The position numbers were made by a program, and so were the translations under genes. A stretch of DNA of 64,000 bases, taken from Bettongia penicillata ogilbyi (lineage: Eukaryota; Chordata; Mammalia; Diprotodontia; Potoroidae). The notes below the pieces were generated by a model. It saw only the letters and a program-made list of their open reading frames with translations, was not told the DNA's origin and searched no databases. Positions within the stretch are counted from its first letter, which is position 1; each line of letters begins with the position of its first letter. The stretch spans positions 10,909,299-10,973,298 of the forward strand of contig JAJHZJ010000311.1 of NCBI GenBank assembly GCA_023548195.1. The letters run 5' to 3'. Below, piece after piece: positions 21,040 through 32,970 of this stretch.

Positions 21040-22530
21040 TCATTTTTCCTACATTATAACTTCCTAACCTTCAGTTTTATGTCATCTAGGGTCAGGTTCA
21101 TTCTCCTTGAGACAGAAGGCAGAAGAAAAATTATTTTCTAATTCTGTATTTTCTCTCACATGTAACCATTATTTCATCCATCCCTAAATAGTACATATAT
21201 CTTCTGCTTTTTTGTTTATCCTATTCTCAGCTTTTCCCCCAAAATTATTGCTCATACACTGCACTGGCCTTTGTGGCATTATTACTTCATATCTATGGCA
21301 TTCTTTTGTTCTTGTGTTCAATTGGCTATCCTCATTTACATCTTTTAAACATGAACTTTTAAATTCAGTGTCTGTCAAAGAGCTCCCAGTTCAGCCATGT
21401 TTGTCTCTTTATTTTCCCAAGCAAACTTTTTCTTGAAGGGTCTTTAATCATACCTTTGAAATCCATTCTCCTGAAATCTAAAACCTATGCCAGGCTCTAT
21501 CTAGTATTCCCCTTCTACACTTCCATTGGCTCTAAAGAGAATATGAATGCTTTTTACCGGTTCCATTATTTCCACTTAACAATTAATTCTCCTGGTGGAC
21601 CAAAAGTCCCAAATAACACTGCCCTTCTCTATTTTCTCTCCCTTTGGAAAGTTAAATTTATCAGTAAGAGAAGATAAGAACATCTTAGGTGTTCTAATAC
21701 AAGGAACAAATATTAAGCAGACGTCCAGGAAAGTTGTCATAAGATTTCAACCGTATGCTACCTTCTTGACTGTTCAGTGATCACCATAATGACCTCAGTT
21801 TCTTCTGATTGTCCTTGTGATAGGTAAAATACTCACTGCTAAATAGAATTATCCAAATGCTCGTGTGTTTCCTTCCATAGGTTTACAGATTTCACACACA
21901 CACACACACACACAATTCCCTAAAATACATCACTGCACCATCACCCTGTGCTGACACAATCTTTTTGGAATCAGGTATACCCTTATCCATTGCTATTTTC
22001 AAGTCCTAAATCTCATCTATCTTTAATACTGCACATAAGAGGACATTCACATCCCAACATTAACTTTTCTAGTTTGCTTTAACTTCTCACCCATATTTCT
22101 TGACTTGGGACAGATATCTGAGGTTCTACCACTTCTTCCCCTTCTTGCAGTTATTTTCTGTTATGAATTATTAAACACTTTTTAGATTGCTCTCTGCCAT
22201 ACTTCTCAGTCTCCCTAGTACCTGGTTTATCAATTTGATTTAATAATTTTTTCTTTTACTTCCTCTACACTTTGAGGTAAAAATTTTCCTAATCATATAA
22301 ATATCACCAGGCAAGACATTCTGAAAAGTCTATATAAGATACTCTCCATCTATTATTTTTTATTTTTAAAGTCATGGTCCAGAAAACTCAGTCACAGTAT
22401 CTTAAACCATCTTCTCAACCACTTGTTGATATATCATACCCTCTTTTTCCTTAATTAGAAGTAGTGGTAAATTATGAGTTGTACTGCCAAACCCATCAGT
22501 TTTCTTCCCAGTCCACCATCATCTGTACAG
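21040..22530 (-). mobile_element. Possible old CR1/L3-type LINE, antisense
   Basis: Text such as 'aatccattctcctgaaatct', 'cagtgatcaccataatgacc', 'caaatctatcatcagatg' and 'taccacttcttccccttctt' has the pattern of an antisense, very old CR1/L3-clade LINE as seen in mammals. No catalytic motif can be read. A (CA)11 tract lies at 21892-21914. Weak call. Confidence 0.35.
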
Positions 22531-22639
22531 ATTTTTTTCCCTAGATTTTATCTGGTTGCATTTGTCTCCAAATCTATCATCAGATGTAGGTACTATTTGG
22601 TATGTTCAATAAGTCTAGAAAACTTTCTTTCACATTCCT

Positions 22640-23055
22640 AGAGTTCATTCAGAAGAAGGCCACTGAGCATAGCGATAAAACTGGAGACCAATTAATATGC
22701 AATTATTTGAAGGAAAAGAAAACAAAGCCTGGTGAAGGTAAGCATTGTCACATGAAGGGGAAATTTAATTTGCTCACTTTGGGTCAATAGGGCATATGAC
22801 TAGGAGCTCTGAGACAGAAACACCAGATAGGGTGATGCTAGCTGAACATGAGGAAAAGCTTCCCATCCATTAAAAACATTTAAAACTGTAATGGACTGTT
22901 TAAGGAAGGTATGGGTTTCCTCATTTATTACAGAATATCTTCAAACAAGGTTAGATGACCACTTTTCCGGGAATATTGTAAGAAGGAATATTTCATTTAG
23001 GTACCGATTGGATTAAACAACTACAGTGATTCTTTCCAGCTCTAAAATTCTGAGT
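22640..23055 (+). mobile_element. Old LINE 3'-terminal fragment (CR1/L3-like)
   Basis: 'tagctgaacatgaggaaaag', 'ttcaaacaaggttagatgac', 'cacttttccgggaatattgt', 'taccgattggattaaacaac' and 'tctttccagctctaaaattc' follow the conserved order seen at the 3' ends of CR1-like elements (a recurrent 'ggatgaccacttgtc ... ggttggactagatgg ... ttccagctct' series). Confidence 0.5.
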
Positions 23056-24477
23056 AGGACTGGGTTGGGGAGGGTAGAGAATCCAGTATAAATTCTGACT
23101 GATTCTATCTGGTCACATTAGGTGATTTCTAGATTTATCAAGAGGTACATAGTACCCATTTCCAAACTGTGGATCAAGTGCTGCTTCTTTGATAGATAGA
23201 AAAGATGTTTGGTTTTTTTATTGTCTCTTTCCTAATATTCCTAAAACTTACAAGAAATTTATAAGGAAGTTACTTTTTCCTCAGAAGATGTGGATCCACC
23301 CTCTGAGGTAGAGACTTCATACCTATTACATAAATCCCAATTCTCAGATTCTCATGATCTCTTTTCCTCTGGGTTACATTGTGTTAACCTCTCAATACCC
23401 TTGCCACTCAGCTTCCTTTCTTTTTCGTCCCTACCTTCCCCTGCCCTCAATCTCACTTGATAAATTTCTTTATTCCAGAGAAACACTACAACTTCCCTGA
23501 TATAATGGGGGGGGGGGCAAAGAGATATTTTTACTGCTTTTCTAGACAGGAGATTCATCGTGCTTATTATACATACACAGTTTTTATTCAACTGAGGAAG
23601 AATTGCAAACCTGCCACAATCTCTTCTCACTGGGACAGTTCTCTCTGGGCTAATATTTGATAGAACAGCAGGACAAACCCTCAAAATTGTCATGGTCAAC
23701 TGCGGTTGCTATGCCCATTCCTTGTGCTGGCAGCCCAGATTTTCTAGCTGAAATACTCCCTTCCTGAACTTCTTCTAATTTCAAAATAAGTGCATTTCTT
23801 CTAATTTCTCAGTTGTGAAAAATCAGTAACAAAGCCCAACTGATGTCCTTTATACCCCCAATGACATGCAAAGTCCCAATATGACCATGTATTCGAGAAG
23901 TTTTGTCAGAAAAAGTAAAAGTTTCCAGTATCGCTCACCTTCTACTGTCATTGTTTTTATTTGAATTACTCAACAAAAATGTAGTTATTATTCCCTATAT
24001 TTCAGGCACTGTAATAAGAACACAAAGAAAAAGGAATCATAATTCTGGTCCTCAAGGAATTTTTGCTTGGTTAGTTGACCACTTGTAAAATGGAATAATA
24101 ATATTTTCTTGATATCCCAGGAACTATTTCAGTGCTTAGATCATAAAAAAGGAAAGAGATGTAAAACTCCTTTTACCTCAAATATTTCATAAAAAACATG
24201 TTTTTTTTAGTATTTTCCTCTTATTCTATTCCAAGCACCTTCTCCCTCATTGAAATATTGATAAAACCTCATATTTGTAAAAGATTTTTCAATTTGGAAA
24301 GCACACTCATATTCATCATCTCATTTCTGCAGTGGCCAAAAACAAGTTAGCCTTCTTCTCATTGAGACGTTTATCATATCAAAGGAAAGTAAAGTTACTC
24401 AGATTCTGCAATTGTATAATGCCTTGGCTGCCTCCATTCTCTCTTACAGTCCGTATGTAATGAGATGGCATTTGTGT
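23056..24477. other. Unassigned stretch with an 11-G run
   Basis: A perfect run of 11 G lies at 23507-23517. About 23975-24075 may be a scrap of the long unnamed repeat ('ttcaggcactgtaataagaa'). About 24255-24330 may be a THER scrap. No gene is seen; the 115-codon frame at 23352-23699 (-) has no domain. Confidence 0.4.
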
Positions 24478-24665
24478 GCCTAGCACTGTGCTTGGTACTA
24501 GGTATAATACAAAAGGAGATATAGGAGTGCCTACCATCAAAGAGAGGACCACATTCATTCAATCATTTATTAAAATCCTGTCATGTATGATGCAATACTA
24601 CAAAAATAAATAACATATGAGATTATGGAACTTATAATTGATTAGGAGATAAGACTAGAACACAG
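24478..24665 (+). mobile_element. Fragment of long unnamed repeat/MIR-like
   Basis: 'tgcctagcactgtgcttggt', 'actaggtataatacaaaagg' and 'ttcaatcatttattaaaatc' resemble the head of the repeat at 19262/41357. Old and imperfect. Confidence 0.4.
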
Positions 24666-24779
24666 ATCATATAGGAAGAGCTTTTCATTTCAGTCAACCA
24701 GAAAAATTCTTGGTTTAGAAACTATATCTACCAATGCGGTTTTATCCTGTCCATGACTTGATTATTAAACACTATGTAG

Positions 24780-24895
24780 TCATGTGAGGCAGATAGAAGT
24801 TAACTTGCTCCCTGAAGCTCACATAGCTGAGGAACTATTAAAAGTAATATTTGAACTCAGGTCTTCCTAACTATAAGACCAAACAACCAACAATG
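24780..24895 (-). mobile_element. SINE fragment, antisense
   Basis: 'gttaacttgctccctgaagc', 'tcacatagctgaggaactat' and 'ttgaactcaggtcttcctaa' form the antisense CORE-SINE order. Confidence 0.6.
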
Positions 24896-26302
24896 TACAA
24901 TATGACTCTTTCCACTTGCACCAAATCAAAATTTACCTTATAAAATTCTTTAAGTTTAGTTATTGAAGATGTTGAATGAAAAGGACTTCACAAAGATGCC
25001 TTACATAATATACAGTTAAAGATGAGTGAAAGGTAGTATGTGATTAAGTTCCAAAACGAATGGCATAAACAAAAAGTACCATAGCTATGGTGGCACACTA
25101 GAGAGATACCAGTGGAAGCTCGAATGGTTGATGAAAGAAATATTACGTTAGCTGGAGGACAAAAGGATTGGAATTACATATCTTCCTTCTTGGTATATTT
25201 TCTAAGTCCCAATAATTTAAGATCATATTTATCAACATTCCTACCACCTGTTTTTGCTATAATAAGGCATAATTCCTTTAGGTAAAAATTCTTTGCAAAG
25301 GGCTCTTTATTAATACACCTCACAAGTAGAAGTCATTGCTTACACTGGAAGAAGTAAAATATACCTTACTAACTTTAGTAAGCATGCCTTTCCCTCTGGG
25401 CAATTAAACTGGCAAATGATGATAGCTAGTACCTATCATTTAATTTTATTGTCAATAACATTAAGCTGGGATACTGAAACCCAGGCTGAAGGGTGGAGAA
25501 AGGAGAAGATAAAAATGGAAAGGAGGAAAATCCTTTTAATATGGGAGTCCACAGTTCCAGCAAATGAGACCTGCCAACCTTTCCCACAATGATATAAGTT
25601 TCGGCTTCATACTGGAACTATAAAGTGAGAAAAAAAGGAAAAAAAAAAGGCCCCACAGTTTCTTTTTCTTGAACTCTTTCCTCCAAGTCCAATTTAATGG
25701 AAAAGACTGCAGGAGTGGGGGAAGGATTTAAAGTCTAGGAAAGATCCCATTTTCTGGGAGACAATTTGGAAATGAGTCTAGCCTCCTTGCTAGTAAGTTA
25801 TCAACTGCATGAAAACCATAAAGGAAAGTAATCAAACAATTCTGTCGATTTTTTTTTTGACACAAAGAATCCAGAAAAGCAGACTTTATGAAGAAGCTAG
25901 CTTTCAATTCTCCAAGCTCACAGATTCATTTAATTTCTATATAAATGAAAATTCTTACTATTCAGTAGCAGTTCTGAAATCCAGAGGATGGAAAACACAG
26001 GCCTAAGTTCAAGCTACCTGTGAGTTGCTGCTTGCCACAGGTGTATCCAATCTGTATTGATACCTCAGGGGTCTTATGACTGAGCTAAAACCCTCTCTGG
26101 CCTGCAGTTTAAACCTTCTCCCTTTTGACCTAAGCTCAGTGAAAAAGAACAGCTAACCAAGAAAACTCTTTAAAAAATCCCTCACCTATTTGAAGACCAG
26201 AGTAAGTCACTCCTGAGTCTCCACTTGAATCAAAATAACAACTCTCTAATTCCTTCCTGCTCTTTACAAAGGAGAAATGCTGTGGGCAGAGCAAAGGTGG
26301 AG
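24896..26302. other. Unassigned stretch
   Basis: No named repeat or gene is seen. A frame of 65 codons (25809-26006) is not recognisable. Confidence 0.4.
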
Positions 26303-27950
26303 GAGAAAATGCAATGACTAGCCTGAGCTTTTCCTCAAGACCCCTCATTTAAATAACCCCATAAAACAATTCCTGGAGCAGCAGAACCCGCAAAAGGGCA
26401 GGGTGAAAACATTTTCTAAGCAAGGACAACCTAGAAGTTCTGCTGGAAAGATCTGTTACATCAGGGTGAGACTGGAGCACAATCCAGAGCAGGCCACCCA
26501 GTACAGACCTAGCCTCGGTAAACCAGGAGCAGGCCTTGGAAGTGACTAAATTAAAGGCTCTCAGCCCACAGAAAGTAAGGGGGTTGAATAACTGAGGAGA
26601 TTTCAAGGGTCTCTTTGCTAGCATTGGGGGCAGGACTCTGTTGCTTTGCCCATGCTCAGATCTGGGTCAGTCTTGGGTGGCAGTCCCAGGGAGAGGAAGT
26701 GCACTACTAGCCCACCAGAGCTTGCAGCTATGGTGGAGCAGGGACTGGTCATCCTAGTTTCAGAGCAGAAAAGAGCGCTTGTGGTTACTACAGAGCATGC
26801 CACAAGACTAGTCAGTGCACTTTTTTGTAGAGGTGATCTACACAAGTTGGCAGTAGGTAGGGGCCCAACTTAAAATAGGCTGAACTTTTTCAGGTCGCAG
26901 AGAAGTTACACTAGAGACAGATCAAACATGATTAGGTCACATGACAAACAGGAGAGTGCTTGGTGGCAATTCTATATTGTTGACAGGTCACCTGAAATCC
27001 TTTGTAGGCTGTATGTTATGCAAGCCTGCTTTAGAATATACCAGCTTGGAAGAACTTAAAATTTACAGGTCTCTAGAAGTTTCTGAAAACAGTTGCACAA
27101 AATCCTTGAAGCTGGAGACAGTGCACCTTCCATTCCAAAAGCAGAGTCCTACCTTAACAAGGAGTTAAAACTCAAGAAATAGACTGGAAAAATGATCAAA
27201 CAACAGAAAAAAGTCTGACCATAGAAAGTTATGGTGGTGACAAGGAAGAACAAACACACACTCAGAAGAAGCTAACAAAGCCAAAGGTCCAACATCATCC
27301 GAGAATACTTTGAATTGGTCTCAGGCCACGAAAGAACTCAAAATGGATTTTAAAAATTAAATAAAAGAGGTAGAAGAAAAATTGGGAAAAGAAATGAGAG
27401 TGATACAAGAAAATCATGAAAAAATGAGTCAACAGTTTGGTAAAAGAGAAACAAACAAACAAAAAAATACTGAAAAGAAATAACACCTTTAAAAATAAGC
27501 TAGCCCAAATGGTAAAAGACATACAAAAAGCTAATGAGGAGAAGAATGCCTTGAAAAGCAGCACTGGCCAAAAGTAAAAAAGGAAGCACAAAAATTCACA
27601 AAAAATTAAGGAAAACCTCCTTAAAAATAGAATTGGTTAAACGGAAAAGGAGATCCAAGAGCTCACTGAAGAAAATAATTCCTTAAAAATTAGAATTAAG
27701 CAAATGGAAGCTAATGTTTTATGAGATATCAAGAAACAATAAAGCAAAACCAAAAGAATGAAAAATAGAAGACAATGTAGAATATCTCAATGGGAAAACA
27801 ACTGACCTGGAAAATAGATCCAGGAGAAAATTTATAAATTATTGGACTACCTGGAAGGTATGATCAAAAAAAAAAAAACATAGAGATCATCTTTCAAGAA
27901 ATAAGTATTAGAAAAAAAGAAGAATCCTAGATACTGAATAACAAGCAATT
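26303..27950 (+). mobile_element. L1/HAL1 5' part (5'UTR plus broken ORF1)
   Basis: Starts with a mutated 'ggtggaggagaaaatg' (from the usual ggtggagccaagatgg), followed by 'tcctggagcagcagaacccg' as in the copies at 45 and 48 kb. ORF1 text begins near 27190 ('aaaatgatcaaacaacagaa') and runs through 'ggtctcaggccacgaaagaa', 'agagctcactgaagaaaata', 'actgacctggaaaatagatc' to about 27900. It is full of frameshifts and stops and is truncated in the middle of ORF1. The part at 26840-27020 also matches 12027-12250 (-). It abuts an antisense L1 on the right. Confidence 0.7.
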
Positions 27951-27979
27951 AATTTGCATTTGCCCTTTATATAATTGCT

Positions 27980-28823
27980 GATCCCACATTTTTAATTTAG
28001 TATTTTATTTTTCCCAAATTACGTGTAAAAAGAATTTTAACATTCATTTTTAAAACTTTGACTTCCAAATTCTCACCCTTCCTCTAGCCACCCCCCACCA
28101 GCAAGCAATGTGATGTAGATTATATATGTTTAGTCATGAAATGCATATTTCTATAATAATCATGTTGGGAAAGAAAACAGAGACCAATGAAAGAAACCAC
28201 AAGAAAAATTTAAAAAGAAAAAAAAATATGCTTCAATCTGTATTAAGATGCCATCAGTTCTTTCTCTGGGGATGGATTGAATTTTTCATCCCAAGTTCTT
28301 CATAGTTGTCTTGGATCATTGATTGCTGAGAATAAGTCATTCTCAGCTGATCATCTTACAATAATGCTGTTACTTTGTAAACAGGACATTTCACTTTGCC
28401 TCAGTTCATGTAAGTTTTTCCTGATTTTTTTGAGAGTATCCTCCTCATTTATAGCACAATCCCATCATAATTGCAGAGCACAATTTGTTCAGCCATTCCC
28501 CAACTGATGGATATTCCTTCAATTTCCAGTTCTTTGCTGCCAGAAAATAAAAAAGCTGTTATAAATATTTTTGTACATATAGGTCCTTTTTCTTTTTGTT
28601 TTTATCTCTTTTGGGATATAAACATAGTAATGGTATTGGTAGGTCAAAAGGTATGAATGGTTTTATAGCCCTTTGGTCATAGTTCCAAATTGCTCTACAG
28701 AATGGTTGAATCAGTTCACAGCTCCACCAACAATGCATTAATGTCTCCTTTTTCCCATATCGCTTCCAACATCTGTCATTTTCCTTTTCTATCCTATTAT
28801 CCAATATAATAAGTATGAGGTAA
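27980..28823 (-). mobile_element. L1 3'UTR and ORF2 C-terminus (antisense), segment 1
   Basis: The + strand text reads the marsupial L1 3' end in reverse: 'tcccaaattacgtgtaaaaa', 'gcttcaatctgtattaagat', 'ccattccccaactgatggat', 'tagccctttggtcatagttc' and 'ccaccaacaatgcattaatg'. It is split from segment 2 at 28823 by an LTR-like insertion. It cannot code. Confidence 0.85.
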
Positions 28824-29395
28824 TGTATCAGGAAGCACCCTGGCATATACAGAAGGGCCTATTGTACAGGTTTTTAGATCTGCTTTTCTAAAAGGAAAGC
28901 AACTTTTCTGGGACCAGCAATCTACTTTAATTACATTTGCCAATAGAGAAAATACAAGTAGAGAAATAAAGACCAACAGATAAGAATCCCAACTCTCTGA
29001 CCATAAGCAATACATACATCAGAGATCAATAGAACCAATTGTCTGACTATTACATGCATAATTAGCAGACAGAGAAGCACCAACATCTGGGTTTTCAAAG
29101 GGTGGGGGTCCTTACTGGCCACCCATAGTTTTCATTTGGTCACATCACAGGAATATTCTTCCAAAGAGTAAGCACCCAGAGCCAAACCTCACCTCATATA
29201 CATTTTATATACCCTTTTAAGAGCCAGAGGGCATGCCCCTCCTGACCTAGTGTTTCATTAGCGATTAACAAAAGGTATGGTGGGCTTTCCTACAAAACAA
29301 GCCTCCCCTAATCAAACTTTCTTTAATGGGTACCACCTGAGGTCTATTAGTGGGTGGGAAAGATCTTTCATTAACATAAATCTCATTAACATTAT
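28824..29395 (+). mobile_element. LTR-like repeat, copy 2, inserted in antisense L1
   Basis: Same element as 16414-16935. The insertion site is exact: L1 text '..tgaggtaat' stops at 28823/4 and resumes 'aggtaatacctcag' at 29396. The 6-7 base direct repeat 'aggtaa(t)' (28818-28824, 29396-29402) is a target duplication of the size typical for LTR elements. The left end is TG; the right end does not read CA, so it may be mutated. No internal genes, so it looks like a solo LTR. Confidence 0.7.
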
Positions 29396-30279
29396 AGGTA
29401 ATACCTCAGAATTGTTTTAATCTGCATTTCTCCAATCAGTAGTGAGTTGGAGCAGTTACAATAGTTTTGGGGCATAGTTCCCAGGATGATAGGACAATTT
29501 CACCATTCCACCAACAGTACATTAATGTACTCATTTTTCGACATTCTCCTCTAGCATTTGTCCTTTTCCTTTTCTATCATGCTGAGGTGGTACCTGAGAG
29601 ATATTTTAATTTCTATTTCTGTAATCCATAGTGATTTAGATATATTTAGAATTTTTAATGTGATTGTATAGTTTTGATTTCATCTTCTGAAAATTGCTTG
29701 ATCATATCCTTTGACCATTGCTCAATGGGGGCTTGGGCCATATTTGTCTACTGTAAATTTAAACTCAAGTCCTTACATATTTGAGAAATGAAGGCTCTAT
29801 CATGAAAACTTTCTGTAAATCCCCCTTACCCCTAGTTTTCTGCTTTCCTTTTGATTTTGGCTATATTTGGTGCTGTTATTGAAAAACCTTTTTTTTTTTA
29901 AATTCATGAAATCAAAACTATCCATTTTATTTCCTGTGACCTTCTCTGTCTCTTGTTTAGTCATAAAATCTTCCCTTACCCATAGATCTGAAAAGTAAAA
30001 TTTTCCATGCTCTCCTAATGAACTTATGATATTACTTTTTACCTTTCAAATGTGTACCCACTTTTACCTTATTTTAATGTGTCCTCCAAGGTACTGGTCT
30101 ATGACTATTTTCTGTCAAACCGCTTTCCAGTTTTTTTACCAGATAGTGAATTCTTGCCCCAAAGGCTTGAATAAACAGATTTATCAAACATTTGATTCTT
30201 ATAGTTATTTATGCTATATTGTTTACCTAATCTACTCAACTAATCTACTGCTGTCTTTTTTTTAGCCAGTACCAGATTG
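29396..30279 (-). mobile_element. L1 ORF2 (antisense), segment 2
   Basis: 'cctcagaattgttttaatct', 'gattttggctatatttggtg', 'atcttcccttacccatagat', 'aaaggcttgaataaacagat' and 'ttttagccagtaccagattg' map to the C-terminal third of L1 ORF2 in reverse. A partial repeat of the 'ccaacagtacattaatgtac' text at 29503-29522 suggests a local duplication or a second overlapping copy. Confidence 0.8.
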
Positions 30280-30289
30280 TTTTAATGAT

Positions 30290-30533
30290 TTCTTGTTTTT
30301 GTTCAGTAATGTCTGACTCTTCCTGACCTCCTAGACCATACCGTCCATCAAGTCTTCTTGGCAAGGATACTGGAGTGATTTGCCATTTTCCTCTCCACTA
30401 GATTAAGGCAAAAAGAGGTTAAGTGACTTGCCCTGTACCCTAGAGTTAGTAAGCATCTGAAACCAGATTGGAACTCAGATGTTCCTGACTCTAAGCCCAG
30501 GACTCTATCCACTAAGCCACTTAGCTGCCTATG
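30290..30533 (-). mobile_element. MAR1-type SINE (antisense), nested in L1
   Basis: Antisense SINE: 'tcagtaatgtctgactcttc', 'tcttcttggcaaggatactg', 'gaggttaagtgacttgccct' and 'actctatccactaagccact', ending 'tagctgcc', the tRNA-like head. Flanked by imperfect direct repeats 'ttttaatgat' (30280-30289) and 'ctttgatgat' (30534-30543). Confidence 0.85.
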
Positions 30534-30543
30534 CTTTGATGAT

Positions 30544-31602
30544 GATCATCATTACATAATAGCATTTGAAATCTGGTACTGCTAAACTGATTTCCTCCAT
30601 ATTTCTTTCTTGCTGATTACCTTTGATATTCTTGGCTTTGTTCTTCCAGATGAAATTTGTTATTTTTTTCTAGCTCCCTAAAATCATTCTTCCTGTTGGA
30701 TTTTACTGGTTTATAGAAATGCTAATGATTTATGTGTATTTGCAACTTTGCTAAAGTTGTTGATTATTTCATCTAAATTTTTAGTTGATTCAGCATTGCA
30801 CCATGTAACCTGCAAAGAGGAAGAGTTTTGTTTTCTCACTGCCTGTTCTTACTCTTTCAATTTCTATTTCTTACCTTAATTCTATAGCTAACATTTCTAA
30901 TAAAATATCAAATAACAGTGATGATAATGACAATCTTTGCTTCACCCCTGAACTTACTGGGAAGGCTTCTAGCTTATTTCAATTACAGATGATGCTTGCC
31001 CTTGGTTTTAGATGAAAACTACTTAGCATTTTAAGGAAGGCTCCATTGATTCCTGTGCTTTCTATTTTTTTAATAGAAATGGGTATACATTTTGTCTAAA
31101 GCATCTATTGATACAACAACAGTATTTTTGTTGTTTTCATCACTGATGTGGTCAATTATTCTTTCTTTTTCCTAATATTGAAGCAGCCCTCAATTGCTGA
31201 TATAAATCCCACCTGGTCATAAGAATAGTAGTCAGTGATATATTACTATAATTTACTTGTCGGTATTTTTTTTTTTAAATTTGCATCAATATACAGCAGG
31301 GAAATTGACCTATAGTTTTCTTTCTCTAATTTCTCTCCCCCTGGTTTAGGTACTAGAAGCACATTTGTGTCATATGAAGAATTTGATAAGACTCACTCTT
31401 TATCTTTTTTTTAATGGCTTATATAATTTTGGAGTTAATTGTTCCTCAGATGTTTTGGTAGAATTCACTTATAACTCCATCAGATCCTGGAGATTTTTTT
31501 CCCTTAGGGTGTCCATTTATGGCTTATTCAATTTCTTGTTCTAAAATAGGGTTAAGTATTATATTTCCTTTTCTGTTAATCTTGGCAAGTTTTGTAAATA
31601 TT
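30544..31602 (-). mobile_element. L1 ORF2 reverse transcriptase region (antisense), segment 3
   Basis: Covers the RT domain in reverse: 'gaaatctggtactgctaaac', 'gcaactttgctaaagttgtt', 'acaatctttgcttcacccct', 'atgatgcttgcccttggttt' and 'ctccatcagatcctggagat'. The catalytic FADD position is 30805-30816; its sense codons read F-A-G-Y, so both aspartates are lost. The element is dead. Confidence 0.85.
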
Positions 31603-31811
31603 GGAAGCAGGTAAGTATCTGAGTGGATAGAACATTGGACCAGGAATTAAGAAGATGAGATCAAATCCAGCTTCAGACACAAGCTGTGAGACTTGGGCAA
31701 GTCACCTAACCTCTGTTTTCCTTAGTCCACCAGAAAAGGAAATAGCAAATCATCCCAATAAGAATACTCCATAATGGGGTTACAAAGAGTCATGCATGAC
31801 TGAAAAGCAAA
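31603..31811 (+). mobile_element. MAR1-type SINE, nested in L1
   Basis: Sense SINE: 'gagtggatagaacattggac', 'atcaaatccagcttcagaca', 'gacttgggcaagtcacctaa', 'ataatggggttacaaagagt' and 'catgcatgactg'. Flanked by the direct repeat 'aaatatt' (31596-31602 and 31812-31818). Its orientation is opposite to the host L1. Confidence 0.85.
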
Positions 31812-31955
31812 AAATATTCATCTATTTATCTTATTTTCACATATAACTGGGCAAAAATAACTCCTAATAACTGCTTTAATTTGATCTTTCATTGGTAGTG
31901 CATTCACTCCTTTCATTTTTGATGCTAGTAATTTGGATTTCATTTTCCTTTCCTT
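31812..31955 (-). mobile_element. L1 ORF2 (antisense), segment 4, 5' truncation
   Basis: 'atataactgggcaaaaataa', 'ctgctttaatttgatctttc' and 'cattttt gatgctagtaatt' continue L1 ORF2 in reverse. L1 identity fades at about 31955, which is the 5' truncation point of this copy. Confidence 0.75.
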
Positions 31956-32395
31956 TTCATTTTCCTGTCAGTCATTTTCTTAAAATGACTTTTATTTTCA
32001 TATTGTATTTCTCTGTAGGCATCTCCCCACCCCTTTCCTCAACCTTCTCTCCCTTCTGCCCTGTCCACACATTATAATAAAGAATAAAAAAAGGGAGCTG
32101 GGGGTGATCGTTGAACAAATTAAACCCCTAAACCAAGCCTGACAATGTGTACAGTTGTCCTCTGTCTCTGCGAAGATTGGTGAGAAATGTGTCTTTTCTC
32201 ATCCCTTCTTCAGGATCACACTGGATAATTGTAAATTATATCAAATTTAGTTTTGGGGTTTGCGAGTCGTGTTCTTTCCTTTTCCTTCAGTTTGGTCATT
32301 ATGTATACTTCTCTTCTCCCCCCCATTTTGCAACCTTCACTTAGAATTCTTTCACATTAAACCTCCTCAGAAAAAAAAGTATAACATTTAACAGT
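31956..32395. other. Unassigned stretch
   Basis: Pyrimidine-rich text with no secure repeat match. Confidence 0.35.
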
Positions 32396-32634
32396 AACAA
32401 AATAATAGCTAATATTTAATAGTATGTTAATTTTGCAAAGCACTTGACATATAGTGCATGATTTCACTTCAGCCTCTACGGACCAGTGTGGTAGCGTTGC
32501 TACTGGGATCTGTGTTTTATAGTTTATAGAAGTTAAGTGATCACATAGATAATAGCTGTCATAAAGGTGCTTTCAACCCATGTCTTCATGGTTTCAGGTC
32601 CAGTGTTTTCTCCCCTTCACAATTCTGTGAGCCC
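32396..32634 (-). mobile_element. THER/MIR-type SINE, degraded, antisense
   Basis: 'aataatagctaatatttaat', 'ttttgcaaagcacttgacat', 'agaagttaagtgatcacata' and 'cccatgtcttcatggtttca' keep the order of the CORE-SINE in reverse. Confidence 0.5.
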
Positions 32635-32970
32635 TGCCTTTGTATCTGCAGCTTCCACCTAAATGGAATATGCTCTCTTCTCCTCTACCTGAAAAGGAAT
32701 CCCTAACTTCCATAAAAATAAAGCTGGTTACCACCTTCTTCAAAAGGCCTTTCTTCATTCCCTCTCTACTTCCCTATTCCCAGTCGTTCCCTCTCTCTCA
32801 GCCTCTGAATCACTTTGTATTCCTTTATTTATATTTACTCACATCTATGCATGCTGAATTCCAATTGCAGTATAAGCACTTCCAGGGCAGGGGCTATTTC
32901 ATTTTTGTCTTTGGCATAAAAACTTGTCAAAGTAGGCCATTAACAGATGTTTCCTGAATTGAAGTGGGTG
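32635..32970 (+). mobile_element. L2 3' end
   Basis: 'aatggaatatgctctcttct', 'ccaccttcttcaaaaggcct', 'agcacttccagggcaggggc' and 'ccattaacagatgtttcctg' follow the L2 ORF2 C-terminus and 3'UTR order. Confidence 0.6.

Noticed and set aside
27295..27591. 98-codon antisense hydrophobic frame as a membrane protein
   Set aside because: It is the reverse of the Lys/Glu-rich L1 ORF1 N-terminus, which always gives Phe/Leu-rich antisense text.
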